This document shows positions 44,262-53,706 of a DNA stretch of 64,000 nt, piece by piece. The first letter of the stretch is position 1. Each line of letters starts with the position of its first letter. The notes beneath the pieces are model-generated. The model did no database searches. It was not told the DNA's origin and was given only the letters and a program-made list of their open reading frames with translations. Source of the stretch: Methylobacterium sp. UNC378MF (GTDB lineage: Bacteria > Pseudomonadota > Alphaproteobacteria > Rhizobiales > Beijerinckiaceae); the NCBI RefSeq assembly GCF_900103195.1, contig NZ_FMWU01000029.1, forward strand, positions 1-64,000. The letters run 5' to 3'. The translations under genes were made by a program, and so were the position numbers.

Positions 44262-44513
44262 ATGGCGGGCGAACGCGCACAGAACCTTCAGGACACCTTT
44301 CTCAACCATGTCCGCAAGAACAAGATTCCGCTGACCATCTTCCTCGTCAACGGCGTCAAGCTCCAGGGCGTGGTGACGTGGTTCGACAATTTCTGCGTGC
44401 TGCTGCGCCGGGACGGGCACTCGCAGCTGGTCTACAAGCACGCGATCTCCACGATCATGCCGGGCCATCCCGTGCAGCTGTTCGAGCCGGACGAGACCGC
44501 CGAGAAGGCGTGA
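44262..44513 (+). CDS. hfq: RNA chaperone Hfq
   Basis: 83 residues, full length for alphaproteobacteria. NLQDTFLNHVRKNKIPLTIF, LVNGVKLQGVVTWFDNFCVLL (Sm1) and VYKHAISTIMP (Sm2) are the complete Sm fold. It forms a hexameric ring that pairs small RNAs with mRNAs. AAGAAG lies before ATG 44262. hflX follows after 275 bp, the usual ntrX-hfq-hflX order in this class; that 275-bp gap holds no recognisable gene. Confidence 0.97.
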   Translation: MAGERAQNLQDTFLNHVRKNKIPLTIFLVNGVKLQGVVTWFDNFCVLLRRDGHSQLVYKHAISTIMPGHPVQLFEPDETAEKA

Positions 44514-44788
44514 GGGTCGGCGGCCGCGGCGCGGAACGGATCCGACGACCGGGATCGGGATGGGGAGCGCGGCTCCCTCCCGAGCGGGTGCGGGGGTCTG
44601 TCGCGCCTTGCGGGAGCCGTTGCGTGACCAGCGCAGCCACGGCGGGGGCGTGACGGGCGCCGTCCCGCCGACGGATATCCGCGGCCGTCCCGTCCCGGCA
44701 TCTTGGCCCGGCCCGCCCGCATCCCCATTCTGTCGACTCCGACCTCTCGAATGAAACCGCCGGCCTGCCGGCGGCGTCCAAAGGCTGC

Positions 44789-46201
44789 ATGACCGAAACG
44801 CTGACGTCCGGCGAAGCCCGCCTCCAGGCGCAGGCCGCCCCCGAGGGCGAGATCGCCGCGGCGACCCACACCCTGGTGATCGGCCCCTATCTCGCGCGCG
44901 GCGCCTACGGGACCGGCCCGGCACAGGCCGCGCCGACCCGCTCCGTCGAGGCGCGCCTCGACGAGGCGACCGGGCTCGCCGCCGCGATCGAACTCGACGT
45001 GCTGGAGAGCCTCGCGATCAGCCTGCCGCGGATCCGGCCCTCGACCTATCTCGGCAAGGGCCGGGTCGAGGAGATCGCCGGCCTGATCCGCGCCCGCGAG
45101 ATCGGCCTCGTGGTGATGGACTGCGCCCTCTCGCCCGTGCAGCAGCGCAACCTCGAGAAGGCCTGGGGCGCCAAGGTCATCGACCGCACCGGCCTGATCC
45201 TGGAGATCTTCGGGCGGCGCGCGTCGACCCGCGAGGGCACCCTCCAGGTCGAGCACGCCCACCTCGCCTACCAGAAGTCCCGGCTCGTGCGCTCCTGGAC
45301 CCACCTGGAGCGCCAGCGCGGCGGCTTCGGCTTCCTGGGCGGCCCCGGCGAGACCCAGATCGAGGCCGACCGGCGCATGATCCAGGAGCGCATGACCCGG
45401 ATCGAGCGCGACCTCGACGCGGTGGTGCGCACCCGGGGCCTGCACCGGCAGAGCCGGGCGCGGGTGCCGTACCCGATCGTCGCGCTCGTCGGCTACACGA
45501 ATGCCGGCAAGTCGAGCCTGTTCAACGCCCTGACCCGCGCCGAGGTCACCGCCAAGGACATGCTGTTCGCCACCCTCGACCCCACCGCCCGGGCGACCAA
45601 GCTGCCCCACGGCGAGACCGTGATCCTGTCCGACACGGTGGGCTTCATCTCCGACCTGCCGACGCCGCTGATCGCGGCCTTCCGGGCGACCCTGGAGGAC
45701 GCCATCGAGGCCGACGTGCTGCTCCACGTGCGCGACGTCTCCCACGTCGATTCCGAGGCCCAGGCCGAGGATGTCGGCGAGGTGCTGCGCGAGCTCGGCA
45801 TCGAGACCAGCGCCGACCGGATCATCGAGGTCTGGAACAAGGCCGACCTCCTCGACGACGACGAGCGCACGCGGCTCCTGAACCTCAGCGGCCAGGCCAA
45901 GGCGCGCAACGACCGCGACAGCGCCGCGCCGGTCCTGGTCTCGGCGCTGACCGGGGAGGGGCTCGCGGCCCTGTCGGCCCGGATCGAGGCCCGGATCGGG
46001 CGCAACCGCGCGAGCTTCGCGGTGGCGCTGCCGCCGGAGGACGGGGCGGCGCTGAACTGGCTCTACGAGAACGCCGAGATCCTCGACCGCCGGTCCGAGG
46101 CCGACGGCACCCTGCACCTCGCGGTCCGGATCGCCCCCGAGAAGGAACCGCGCTTCCTCAACCGCTTCGCGGCGGCCCGGCGCCTCGGCCGGGGCGGCTG
46201 A
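44789..46201 (+). CDS. hflX: Ribosome-associated GTPase HflX
   Basis: 470 residues. N-terminal HflX domain with PSTYLGKGRVEEIAGLIR, DCALSPVQQRNLEKAW, and the linker GGFGFLGGPGETQIEADRR. G domain: GYTNAGKSSLFNALT (G1), SDTVGFISDLP (G3), WNKADL (G4, here NKAD). It splits stalled or stressed 70S ribosomes. Its TGA overlaps the ATG of the cyclase by one base, so both are probably cotranslated. Confidence 0.95.
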   Translation: MTETLTSGEARLQAQAAPEGEIAAATHTLVIGPYLARGAYGTGPAQAAPTRSVEARLDEATGLAAAIELDVLESLAISLPRIRPSTYLGKGRVEEIAGLIRAREIGLVVMDCALSPVQQRNLEKAWGAKVIDRTGLILEIFGRRASTREGTLQVEHAHLAYQKSRLVRSWTHLERQRGGFGFLGGPGETQIEADRRMIQERMTRIERDLDAVVRTRGLHRQSRARVPYPIVALVGYTNAGKSSLFNALTRAEVTAKDMLFATLDPTARATKLPHGETVILSDTVGFISDLPTPLIAAFRATLEDAIEADVLLHVRDVSHVDSEAQAEDVGEVLRELGIETSADRIIEVWNKADLLDDDERTRLLNLSGQAKARNDRDSAAPVLVSALTGEGLAALSARIEARIGRNRASFAVALPPEDGAALNWLYENAEILDRRSEADGTLHLAVRIAPEKEPRFLNRFAAARRLGRGG

Positions 46202-47526
46202 TGGCCTCGGGCGGTTTCGGCAATCCGCCGCTTCCCGGCCTGCAGGCCGCGCGGGCGCCCGCCGAGGGCAGGGTGGATCCGGGATCGGACGACGAAGCGG
46301 TTCTGAGGGCCATGCAGGCCGGCGGCGGCCTGCGCCTGCTCGGCCTGCGGGTGGTGATCGTCCTGGTGCTGCTGATGGCAGCCCAGGCTTATGACGGCTC
46401 GCTGCACGCCCTGAGCCACTGGCTCATCCTCGGCCTCTACGGCCTCGGCACGGTCTGGTTCGGGCTCCGGGAGCGCGGCGGCGGCCCCGCCGCCAACCTC
46501 TACAGCTGGGCCGGCACCGGGCTCAATGCCGGCCTCGCCGTCTACGTGATCATCGAGCACATGCTGGCCGGGGGCGGGGCAGGCCTCGGCGCGGATGCGG
46601 TGAGCCGCCTGCCCGCCTTCCTGCTCCTGCTCCAGACCGGCCTGAGCATGCGGGTGGCGCAGACGCTGCTGTTCTGCGGCGTGGTCACCCTCTGCTGGAG
46701 CGCGGCCTTCCTGGTCGGCCTGCTGCATCCGGACCTGTTCCCGAACGCCGACACCTTCCCGACCGCGCAGCTCACGGGACTTGCCACCTTCATGGCGGCG
46801 GGCCTTCTGGTGGTCGACGGCATGATCCGCCTGCGCGCGGCGGTGGCGCGGGCCCTGCGCATGGAGCACGAGCGGACCCAGCTCGCCCGCTTCGTGCCCG
46901 ACACGGTGGCCCTCGACCTCGCCGCCGAGGACGGCGATTCCGGCCTCGGCGTCCACCGGCGCCATGCCTGCCTGATGATCCTCGACATCCGCGGCTTCTC
47001 CCGCCTGAGCCGCGAGCACCCGCCGGAGACCATGGTGACGGCCCTGCTGGCCGTCCGGGCGGCCGCCCAGGCGGCGGTGGCGGAGCAGGGCGGCCTCGTC
47101 GACAAGTATATCGGCGATGCCGTGCTGGTGCAGTTCGTCGTCGGCCACCCCGATGTCCAGGCGCGCGCGGCCTTGGCCTGCGCCCTGTCGATCCGCGACC
47201 GGCTCGCGACCCTCAACGCGGCCCGCGCCCGGGAGGGGCTCTTCCCCCTGCGGCTCGTGATCGCCCTGCATGCGGGCGATCTCCTGGTCGGCGTCTTCGA
47301 CGACGGGGTCCGGGCCGAGTACACGGTGCTGGGTCCGGCGATGAACGCCCTGGCGCGGATCGAGACCCAGGCCAAGGCGGCCGAGATCGAGGTCGCCGCC
47401 TCGGGGGATTTCCTGGATCTGCTCGGCGGGAGTCTTCCGGCCGGAATCCGCGCCGTGCCGGTGCCGGAGGCCGCCCTGCCGGAGCCCCTCAGCCTGTTCT
47501 CCATCGCGGTGGCGCCGGGCGTGTGA
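46201..47526 (+). CDS. Membrane class III adenylate/guanylate cyclase
   Basis: 441 residues. About six TM helices fill residues 35-220. The C-terminal catalytic domain has both metal Asp (LMILDIRGFSRLS and DKYIGDAVLVQF), the Lys next to the second (VDKYIGD), and transition-state Asn and Arg in TVLGPAMNALARIE. In this last motif the usual Asp is replaced by Pro (GP-A-M-N), as in many class IIIb enzymes. It would make cAMP from ATP. Overlaps hflX by one base. Confidence 0.87.
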   Translation: MASGGFGNPPLPGLQAARAPAEGRVDPGSDDEAVLRAMQAGGGLRLLGLRVVIVLVLLMAAQAYDGSLHALSHWLILGLYGLGTVWFGLRERGGGPAANLYSWAGTGLNAGLAVYVIIEHMLAGGGAGLGADAVSRLPAFLLLLQTGLSMRVAQTLLFCGVVTLCWSAAFLVGLLHPDLFPNADTFPTAQLTGLATFMAAGLLVVDGMIRLRAAVARALRMEHERTQLARFVPDTVALDLAAEDGDSGLGVHRRHACLMILDIRGFSRLSREHPPETMVTALLAVRAAAQAAVAEQGGLVDKYIGDAVLVQFVVGHPDVQARAALACALSIRDRLATLNAARAREGLFPLRLVIALHAGDLLVGVFDDGVRAEYTVLGPAMNALARIETQAKAAEIEVAASGDFLDLLGGSLPAGIRAVPVPEAALPEPLSLFSIAVAPGV

Positions 47527-47630
47527 GGCCCGCCGCAGGTTGCCGCAGCGTGGTCGCCGGCCGGTTCGGAACCGGGCCGGGGCGATCCGTTCGGTCGGCG
47601 CGGCACAGGGCCGCGGACGGACATCTCCCC

Positions 47631-47839
47631 ATGAACAGGATCATGCTCGGCGCGACGCTCGGCCTCGTCTTCGCGACCGCCGGCCCGGCCTGGCCGCCCC
47701 GGGCGACGGCCTCGACCGGAACGCGGCCGGGCAGGGCAGCGACCGCTCCGGCGGCATGCACCGCAATGCCCGGACGGAGTCGCGCGCGACGATGCGCCGG
47801 GCCCACCGCATGCCCCGTCATCATCGCCCTCACCGCTGA
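47631..47839 (+). pseudogene. Frameshifted small secreted protein
   Basis: ATG 47631 opens a signal peptide (MNRIMLGATLGLVFATAGPA). At about 47695 (TGGCCGCCCCGGG) the frame is lost; the adjacent frame then reads APGDGLDRNAAGQGSDRSGG and ends MPRHHRPHR with TGA 47837-47839. One extra G after TGG would restore a roughly 70-residue secreted basic protein with intact cleavage site AWA. Either a natural frameshift or a sequencing error. Confidence 0.5.
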
Positions 47840-48012
47840 ACCGTCCGGACCCGACGGTTTCCGGCCGCACGGAGCGGAGCGGATATCCGGCAACTTCCGG
47901 TTCGGCCGGTTTTCGGCGATCCGGGGTGCCTGACGGAGCGGGCGCAGCGTGTTCTGCGACGTCCGCCGGATCGAGAGCCCACGGTGCGTGGGCGCGGTGC
48001 CACGAGGACGCG

Positions 48013-48918
48013 ATGCGGGGAGCGGGATTGTGGGGGCGGCTCGCCCTGGGTGCATGCGCGGCCCTGGCCGCCGCCGGTCCGGCGCTGTCGCAGGAGAGGG
48101 GGCAGGAGGGGCGGGCGGTCCCGCCCCTCGTCTTCACCGGCATCCCCGACCAGGACGAGAGCCGCCTGGTCGAGCGCTTCGGCAAGGTCGCCGTCTATCT
48201 GGAGGCCCAGCTCGGCGTGCCGGTGCGCTACGTCCCGGTGAAGAGCTACCCGGCGGCGGTCACCGCCTTCACCAACGGGCAGGTGCAGCTCGCGTGGTTC
48301 GGCGGCTTCACCGGCGTCCAGGCGCGCAAGGCCGTGCCGGGCTCCCAGGCGATCGCGCAGGGCGCCGAGGACGCGGCGTTCAAGACCTATGTCATCGCCA
48401 ACGCCGCCACCGGGCTGAAGCGCGGGCCGGATTTCCCCAAGGACATCCAGGACAAGACCTTCACGTTCGGCGCCCGCGCCTCGACCTCCGGGCGACTGAT
48501 GCCGGAATACTTCATCCGGCAGGCCTTCCCGGGGAAGGCTCCCGAGCAGGTCTTCGCCCGGGTCGGCTTCTCGGGCGACCACACCCGCACGATCCAGCTG
48601 GTCCAGTCCGGCGCCTTCGCGGCCGGCGCCGTCGACTACTCGGTCTGGGATCTCGACACCAAGGCCGGCAAGGTCGACCGACAAGCCGTCTCGGTGATCT
48701 GGGAGAGCCCGACCTTCCCCGATTACCAATGGACCGTGCGGGGCGACGTGGAGCAGACCTACGGCGCCGGCTTCACCGAGAGGCTGCGCTCGGCCCTGAC
48801 CGGCATCACCGATCCGGCGATCCTGGAGCCGTTCGGGCGCTCGGCGTTCATCCCCGTGACCAACGCCGCCTACGAGCCCCTCGTCGCGGTCGGGCGCTCC
48901 ACCGGCCTGCTGGACTGA
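48013..48918 (+). CDS. PhnD-like oxyanion ABC transporter substrate-binding protein
   Basis: 301 residues from ATG 48013 (GAGG upstream) with a signal peptide ending at LSQ. FTGIPDQDESRLVERFGKVA, LGVPVRYVPVKSYPAAVTAF, QLAWFGGFTGVQARKA, FTFGARASTSGRLMPEYFI, GAVDYSVWDLDTKAGK and YQWTVRGDVEQ place it in the phosphonate-binding-like family. A branch of this family has been named putative selenate transport proteins. The true ligand may be phosphonate, phosphite, selenate or another oxyanion. First gene of a three-gene operon. Confidence 0.8.
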   Translation: MRGAGLWGRLALGACAALAAAGPALSQERGQEGRAVPPLVFTGIPDQDESRLVERFGKVAVYLEAQLGVPVRYVPVKSYPAAVTAFTNGQVQLAWFGGFTGVQARKAVPGSQAIAQGAEDAAFKTYVIANAATGLKRGPDFPKDIQDKTFTFGARASTSGRLMPEYFIRQAFPGKAPEQVFARVGFSGDHTRTIQLVQSGAFAAGAVDYSVWDLDTKAGKVDRQAVSVIWESPTFPDYQWTVRGDVEQTYGAGFTERLRSALTGITDPAILEPFGRSAFIPVTNAAYEPLVAVGRSTGLLD

Positions 48919-48923
48919 GGCCG

Positions 48924-49604
48924 GTGTCGGGCGGCGTGGAAGACGGGGCGGCCATCGTCCTCGAGAACGCCTCCGCGTCCTATGGCGGGCGCCCGGTGCT
49001 CTCCGGCATCGACCTGACCGTGCGGGCGGGTGAGCGCGTCGCGCTCATGGGCCGCTCGGGGGCCGGCAAGTCGACCCTGATCGGCCTGATCCACGGGCAG
49101 GCGCCCGAGCGGGTGGCCCTGGTGCCCCAGGCCGCCGCCCTGGTGGGGCCGCTCTCGGTGTTCCACAACGTCTATATGGGCCGCCTCGACCGGCGCTCGA
49201 CCCTGCACAACCTGCGCACTCTGGTCCGGCCGGCGCGGGACGACGTCGCCGCGGTGGAGGAGATCCTCGACCGGGTCGGGCTGGCGGACACGCTCTGGGC
49301 GCGGGCCGGGGAACTGTCCGGCGGCCAGCAGCAGCGCGTCTCGGTGGCCCGCGCCCTCTACAACGGCCGGCCGGTCCTGGTGGGTGACGAGCCGGTCTCG
49401 GCGCTCGACCGCCAGCAGGGCGCGCGGATCCTGACCGAGCTGGCGGCGAGCCACGAGACCCTGATCCTGGCGCTCCACGACGTCGCCCTGGCGCTCGCCC
49501 AGACCGACCGGATCGTGGTGCTGGAGGCGGGCCGGATCGTCCTCGACGCGCCGTCGGCCGGCCTCGATCCGGCGCGCCTGCGCCCCTTCTACGAGGCCGC
49601 CTGA
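48924..49604 (+). CDS. PhnC-like ABC transporter ATP-binding protein
   Basis: 226 residues from GTG 48924, five bases after the previous stop. Walker A MGRSGAGKSTLIG, signature ELSGGQQQRVSVARAL, Walker B PVLVGDEPVSALD, switch His in LALHDV. The short chain and the HNVYMGRLDRRSTLHNLRTL segment are PhnC-like. It overlaps the permease gene by one base (TGATG). It drives import of the oxyanion bound by the 48013 protein. Confidence 0.87.
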   Translation: MSGGVEDGAAIVLENASASYGGRPVLSGIDLTVRAGERVALMGRSGAGKSTLIGLIHGQAPERVALVPQAAALVGPLSVFHNVYMGRLDRRSTLHNLRTLVRPARDDVAAVEEILDRVGLADTLWARAGELSGGQQQRVSVARALYNGRPVLVGDEPVSALDRQQGARILTELAASHETLILALHDVALALAQTDRIVVLEAGRIVLDAPSAGLDPARLRPFYEAA

Positions 49605-51148
49605 TGCGCGCCGCGTTCCTGCCGCGGCGCGGCTATGCCGCGGTCAGCCGCTGGTTCCTGGCGGCGGCGCTGGCCGGCCTGCTGGTTGCGGACCTGCAGG
49701 TCACGACGCTCCATCCGTTCGCCGACCTCGCTCGCCTGCTCGGCGGCCTGATCCGGCCCGATTTCCTCGCGGTCGAGGGCTGGAGCGTCGTCGCCACGGT
49801 GGCCTCCGCGATGCTCGGCGTCGGGCTCGGCGCCGGGACGGGCCTGCTGCTCGCGATCCCGTTCGCCCGCTCGCGGACGGTGCGCCTTGCCTGCGCCGGC
49901 ATCCGCGCCGTCCACGAGCTGTTCTGGGCGCTGCTGCTGATGCAGGTCTTCGGGCTCTCGGCCACCACCGGCGTGCTCGCCATCGCGCTGCCCTATGCGG
50001 GGATCTGCGCCAAGGTCTATGCCGAGCTGATCGAGGAGGCCGACTTGGCGGCGATCCGGACCCTGCCCGCGGGGACCGGCGCGGTCTCGGCCTTCCTGTA
50101 CGCCCGCCTGCCCGAGGTCGCCGGGCGGATGCGCGACTACACCCTCTATCGCCTGGAATGCGGCCTGCGCTCCAGCCTCGTGCTCGGCTTCATCGGCCTG
50201 CCGACCCTGGGCTTCGCCTTCGAATCCGCGTTCCGCCAGGGCCGTTACGCCGAGGCCGGGGCGCTGCTCCTGATCTTCTACGTCCTGATCGGCAGCCGCC
50301 GGCTCTGGGTGCGTGCCCGGACCGTGCCTGTCCTGCTGGTCGGCGCCGCGCTGGCCCTGCCCCCGAGCATCGGCAGCGCCGCGATCGGCCCGAGCCTCGC
50401 GCGCTTCCTCGGCCACGACATCGTGCCGGCGCCGCTCCGGGGCGCCGCTCTCGCCGAACCCGAGACCTGGGCGCGGCTCTGGGCCTGGCTGCGCCCGATC
50501 CTGACCGAGCAGGTCCTGCCCGGCACCGCCCAGACCCTGGTCCTGGCGCAGATCGCGCTGGCGGCCACGGCGCTGGGGGCCCTCGCCCTGTTCCCGTTGA
50601 CCGCGCGGCGCTTCGCCGGCCCGGTCGGGCGGCCCCTGGGGCGGGTGCTCCTCGTGGTGGTGCGCTCCACGCCGGAATACATGCTGGCCTATCTCGGCCT
50701 GCAGCTGCTCGGCCCCTCGATGCTGCCGGCGATCCTCGCGCTGGCGCTGCACAATGCCGGCATCGTCGCCTACCTGATGGGCCGGCACGCCGACGCGATC
50801 CCCTATCGGGCCGACGCGCCAAGGGGCCTCGACCTCTACGCCTACGAGACCGTGCCCCGCCTCTACGGGCAGTTCCTCGCCTACCTGCTCTACCGCTGGG
50901 AGCTGATCCTGCGGGAGAGCACGATCTTCGGCATCCTGGGGGTCACGACGCTGGGCTTCTATGTCGACGCGGCGATCTCGGAGCTGCGCCTCGACGTGGC
51001 CGCTCTGCTGATCGCCGCCACCGCCCTGGTGACGGTGGCGGTCGACGCCTTCTCCCGGGGGCTGCGCCGGTCCCTGCGGATCGATGCCCTGCCGACCCGG
51101 CTCTCCGGGCCCCAGCCGATCACCGGGGCGGAGGCCGCGGACGGCTGA
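49604..51148 (+). CDS. Fused double PhnE-type permease
   Basis: 514 residues, about twice the length of PhnE. The first half has YTLYRLECGLRSSLVLGFIG and LPTLGFAFESAF; the second half has YLLYRWELILRESTIFGILG and VTTLGFYVDAAI at the same relative place. So it is a head-to-tail duplication that gives both permease subunits in one chain. Each half carries about five to six TM helices. Such fusions occur in some phosphonate and selenate-type systems. No other permease gene is nearby. Confidence 0.85.
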   Translation: MRAAFLPRRGYAAVSRWFLAAALAGLLVADLQVTTLHPFADLARLLGGLIRPDFLAVEGWSVVATVASAMLGVGLGAGTGLLLAIPFARSRTVRLACAGIRAVHELFWALLLMQVFGLSATTGVLAIALPYAGICAKVYAELIEEADLAAIRTLPAGTGAVSAFLYARLPEVAGRMRDYTLYRLECGLRSSLVLGFIGLPTLGFAFESAFRQGRYAEAGALLLIFYVLIGSRRLWVRARTVPVLLVGAALALPPSIGSAAIGPSLARFLGHDIVPAPLRGAALAEPETWARLWAWLRPILTEQVLPGTAQTLVLAQIALAATALGALALFPLTARRFAGPVGRPLGRVLLVVVRSTPEYMLAYLGLQLLGPSMLPAILALALHNAGIVAYLMGRHADAIPYRADAPRGLDLYAYETVPRLYGQFLAYLLYRWELILRESTIFGILGVTTLGFYVDAAISELRLDVAALLIAATALVTVAVDAFSRGLRRSLRIDALPTRLSGPQPITGAEAADG

Positions 51149-51156
51149 CCGGGCGC

Positions 51157-51180
51157 CGCCGTCCTTGCGAGCGGAAGCGG
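51157..51180. repeat. REP-like element, reverse orientation
   Basis: Read on the minus strand it gives CCGCTTCCGCTCGCAAGGAC then GGCG, matching the right arm of the copy at 21770-21801. Confidence 0.4.
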
Positions 51181-51225
51181 GTCACCACGCTGCGGGCGGT
51201 CGCTCACGGGCCCGCCCCGGCCGCC

Positions 51226-53478
51226 TCACCACTTGTAGCTGACCTTCGCCAGCACCCGCCGGGCGTCGCCGTAGAAGCAGGAATTCTCCGCCTGGCAGGA
51301 CGAGACGAAGCGCCGGTCGGCGAGGTTCGTGGCGTTCACCTGGAAGCGCCAGTTCTCGTAATCGTAATGCACCTGCGCGTCGAACAGCACGTAATCCGGC
51401 AGGCGCAGGGTGTTGCCGACATCCGCGAAGGAGCGCCCGATATAGCGCACGCCGCCGCCGAAGCCGAAGCCGCGCCAGTCGCCGGTCGGGATCGTGTAGT
51501 CGAAGAACAGGTTGGCGAAGTTCTCCGGGGTGTTGACCGGCACGCGCCCGAGCTGGCCGGGGTTGCCCCGCACGGTGTTGATCCCGAACACCGTGTAGGA
51601 GGCCACCACGTTGAGCCCGTCGAACAGGTTGGCCACGAGCTGCGACTCGAAGCCGGTGGAGCGCACCGCACCGATCTGGGTCTGGAACAGCGTGTTCAGC
51701 GGGTTCGGGGTCTGCACGTTGTTGCGGTGGATGTCGAAGCCGGCGAAGGTCAGGAAATAGCCCTGGCCCGGCGGCTCGAACTTGACGCCGCCCTCGATCT
51801 GGTCGCCGGTCTCCGGCTTGAAGGTCTGGCCGTTGATGTCGGTGCCGATCAGCGGCTGGAACGAGGTCGAGTACATCACGTACGGCGCGAGGCCGAAGTC
51901 GAAATTGTAGATCGCCGCCGCCCGGTAGGTGAAGGCGCTGTCGTTGCGGCCGTTGCTGTTGGCGGGCGTCAGGCGGTCGTAGACCCGGTTGTCGACGAAG
52001 TCCTGACGGCCGCCGAGGATCAGGCTCAGCTCCGGCGTGAGCTTGATCTGGTCCTGGAAGTAGAGGCCGACCTGCTGGAACGAGTCGGCCTGGATCAGGT
52101 AGGGCGAGGCCGAGACCGTCTGCGGGCCGTAGATCGGCGCGAGGATGTTGAGGTTCGGGCCCGGGAAGCCCGAAGCCTGGTTGTCGTGGATCTGGAAGTT
52201 CCGGTATTCCACGCCCATCAGGAAGTCGTGCCGGAAGAAGCCGTCGGAGAAGAGGGCCTCGGCCTGGGTGTCGACGTCGAGCTGGGCGACCTTGGCGTGG
52301 TCCCGGAACAGGTAGCGGGCGAGCTGCGTCTGCTGCGGATCGGCGTAGCCGAGCTGGCCGATATAGGAGTTCTGGTAGCTCTCCGCGAAGGCGTAGCGGG
52401 CGTTCTGGCGGACCGTCCAGGTCTCGTCGAAGGCGTGCTCGAACTCGTAGCCGATGAAGGCCTGGTCGCGCCGGAAGGTGTTGAAGCCGGCATCGCCGAC
52501 ATTGAGCGAGCGCGGGATGCGCAGGCCCAGCACCGTCGGCTTCACCGTGCCGTAATAGGGCAGGAAGTTCGAGGTCACCGCCGTGTTGTCGTGCTGGAAG
52601 CTCGACAGGATCGTGAACCGGGTCGCCCCGTCCGGCTTATAGGTGAAGGCCGGCGCGATGTAGTAGCTGTCGTCCGGCGCGCCCTGGACCTGCGTGCCGC
52701 CGTTGCGGGCATAGCCGGTGAGGCGGGTGAACCAGTGGCCCTCCCGGTCGGCCGGGCCGCCGACGTCGAAGGCGGCGTAGCGCTGGTCGAAGGAGCCGCC
52801 GCCGACCTCGATAAGCCCGAACGGGCTCTCGGTCGGGCGCTTGGTGACCTGGTTGATCAGGCCGCCGGGATTGCCGGCGCCGAACAGCACCGCGGCGGGG
52901 CCGCGCAGCACCTCGACGCGCTCCAGCCCGAAGGTGTTGATCCGGTAATACGCGAAGCCGTAGTTCAGGAGCTGCAGGCCGTCCCGGTAGAGGCCGTAAT
53001 CGCTCGCCACGAAGCCGCGCAGCTGGAAATAGTCGAGGCGCGAATCCGCCCCGAAGGTGCCCGCATAGGTGCCGGCGACGTATTGCGTCGCCTGCTGCAG
53101 GGTCTGGGCGTTCTGCGTGTCGATCTGCTGGCGGCCCACGACCGTGATCGATTGCGGCGTCTCGATCAGCGGCGTGTTGGTCTTGGTCGCGGTGGCCGAG
53201 CGCCGGGCGACGTAACCGTCGATCGGGCCGGTCGGGCTCTCCACGGGGCGCGCGGGCGCACCGGCGCGGACCGCGGAGGCCGGACCGCCGCCGCCCTGGC
53301 CGGTGACGCTCAGCTCCTCGAGCTGCACGGTGCCGCCGGCCGCCGGGTTGGCGGTGCCGCGGCGCGGCGGCGTCGCGTCCTGAGCGAAGCTCGGCGCGGC
53401 CTGCGCCAGCACGGCGAGCGAGGCGCCGGCGAGCAGGGCCCGCAGGGTGACGCTGGGGAAGGGGTGGGCGGCTCTCAT
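51226..53478 (-). CDS. TonB-dependent siderophore receptor, FhuA-like
   Basis: 750 residues. Signal peptide ends at SFA. The plug domain contains NTPLIETPQSITVVGRQQID, QQATQYVAGTYAGTFGADSR, FQLRGFVASDYGLYRDGLQL and LERVEVLRGPAAVLFGAGNP. The 22-strand barrel ends in aromatic LAKVSYKW, the BAM recognition end. Similar to ferrichrome and hydroxamate receptors. No TonB-anti-sigma N-terminal domain is visible. It stands alone behind a motif like an Irr control element, fitting iron regulation. The siderophore is unknown. Confidence 0.93.
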   Translation of the reverse strand: MRAAHPFPSVTLRALLAGASLAVLAQAAPSFAQDATPPRRGTANPAAGGTVQLEELSVTGQGGGGPASAVRAGAPARPVESPTGPIDGYVARRSATATKTNTPLIETPQSITVVGRQQIDTQNAQTLQQATQYVAGTYAGTFGADSRLDYFQLRGFVASDYGLYRDGLQLLNYGFAYYRINTFGLERVEVLRGPAAVLFGAGNPGGLINQVTKRPTESPFGLIEVGGGSFDQRYAAFDVGGPADREGHWFTRLTGYARNGGTQVQGAPDDSYYIAPAFTYKPDGATRFTILSSFQHDNTAVTSNFLPYYGTVKPTVLGLRIPRSLNVGDAGFNTFRRDQAFIGYEFEHAFDETWTVRQNARYAFAESYQNSYIGQLGYADPQQTQLARYLFRDHAKVAQLDVDTQAEALFSDGFFRHDFLMGVEYRNFQIHDNQASGFPGPNLNILAPIYGPQTVSASPYLIQADSFQQVGLYFQDQIKLTPELSLILGGRQDFVDNRVYDRLTPANSNGRNDSAFTYRAAAIYNFDFGLAPYVMYSTSFQPLIGTDINGQTFKPETGDQIEGGVKFEPPGQGYFLTFAGFDIHRNNVQTPNPLNTLFQTQIGAVRSTGFESQLVANLFDGLNVVASYTVFGINTVRGNPGQLGRVPVNTPENFANLFFDYTIPTGDWRGFGFGGGVRYIGRSFADVGNTLRLPDYVLFDAQVHYDYENWRFQVNATNLADRRFVSSCQAENSCFYGDARRVLAKVSYKW

Positions 53479-53554
53479 GGTCTCTTGCCGGATGCGACGC
53501 TGCGGGCAGCCGGCCGCGCCCGCCGGATTCGCCCCCGACGCCTCAGCCGCGCTG

Positions 53555-53571
53555 TTTAGAATTGTGATAAA
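53555..53571. promoter_or_regulatory. Irr-box (ICE)-like motif
   Basis: TTTAGAATTGTGATAAA compares with the ICE consensus TTTAGAA-N3-TTCTAAA: left half perfect, right half 5 of 7. It lies 77 bp upstream of the receptor start, in a locally A/T-rich stretch. Irr is the main iron regulator in Hyphomicrobiales. Confidence 0.45.
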
Positions 53572-53706
53572 CTACTGTAATATTTGCCTTTTCTCTATCC
53601 GGACTACGGACAGCCGGGCCCGTCCGCAAGCGGCCTTCACGCGGAAGGCGACGGCTGTTGCTGTTGCGACACGTATCGGTGGCGCGGCGGTCGCGGCCCG
53701 GCGGGG

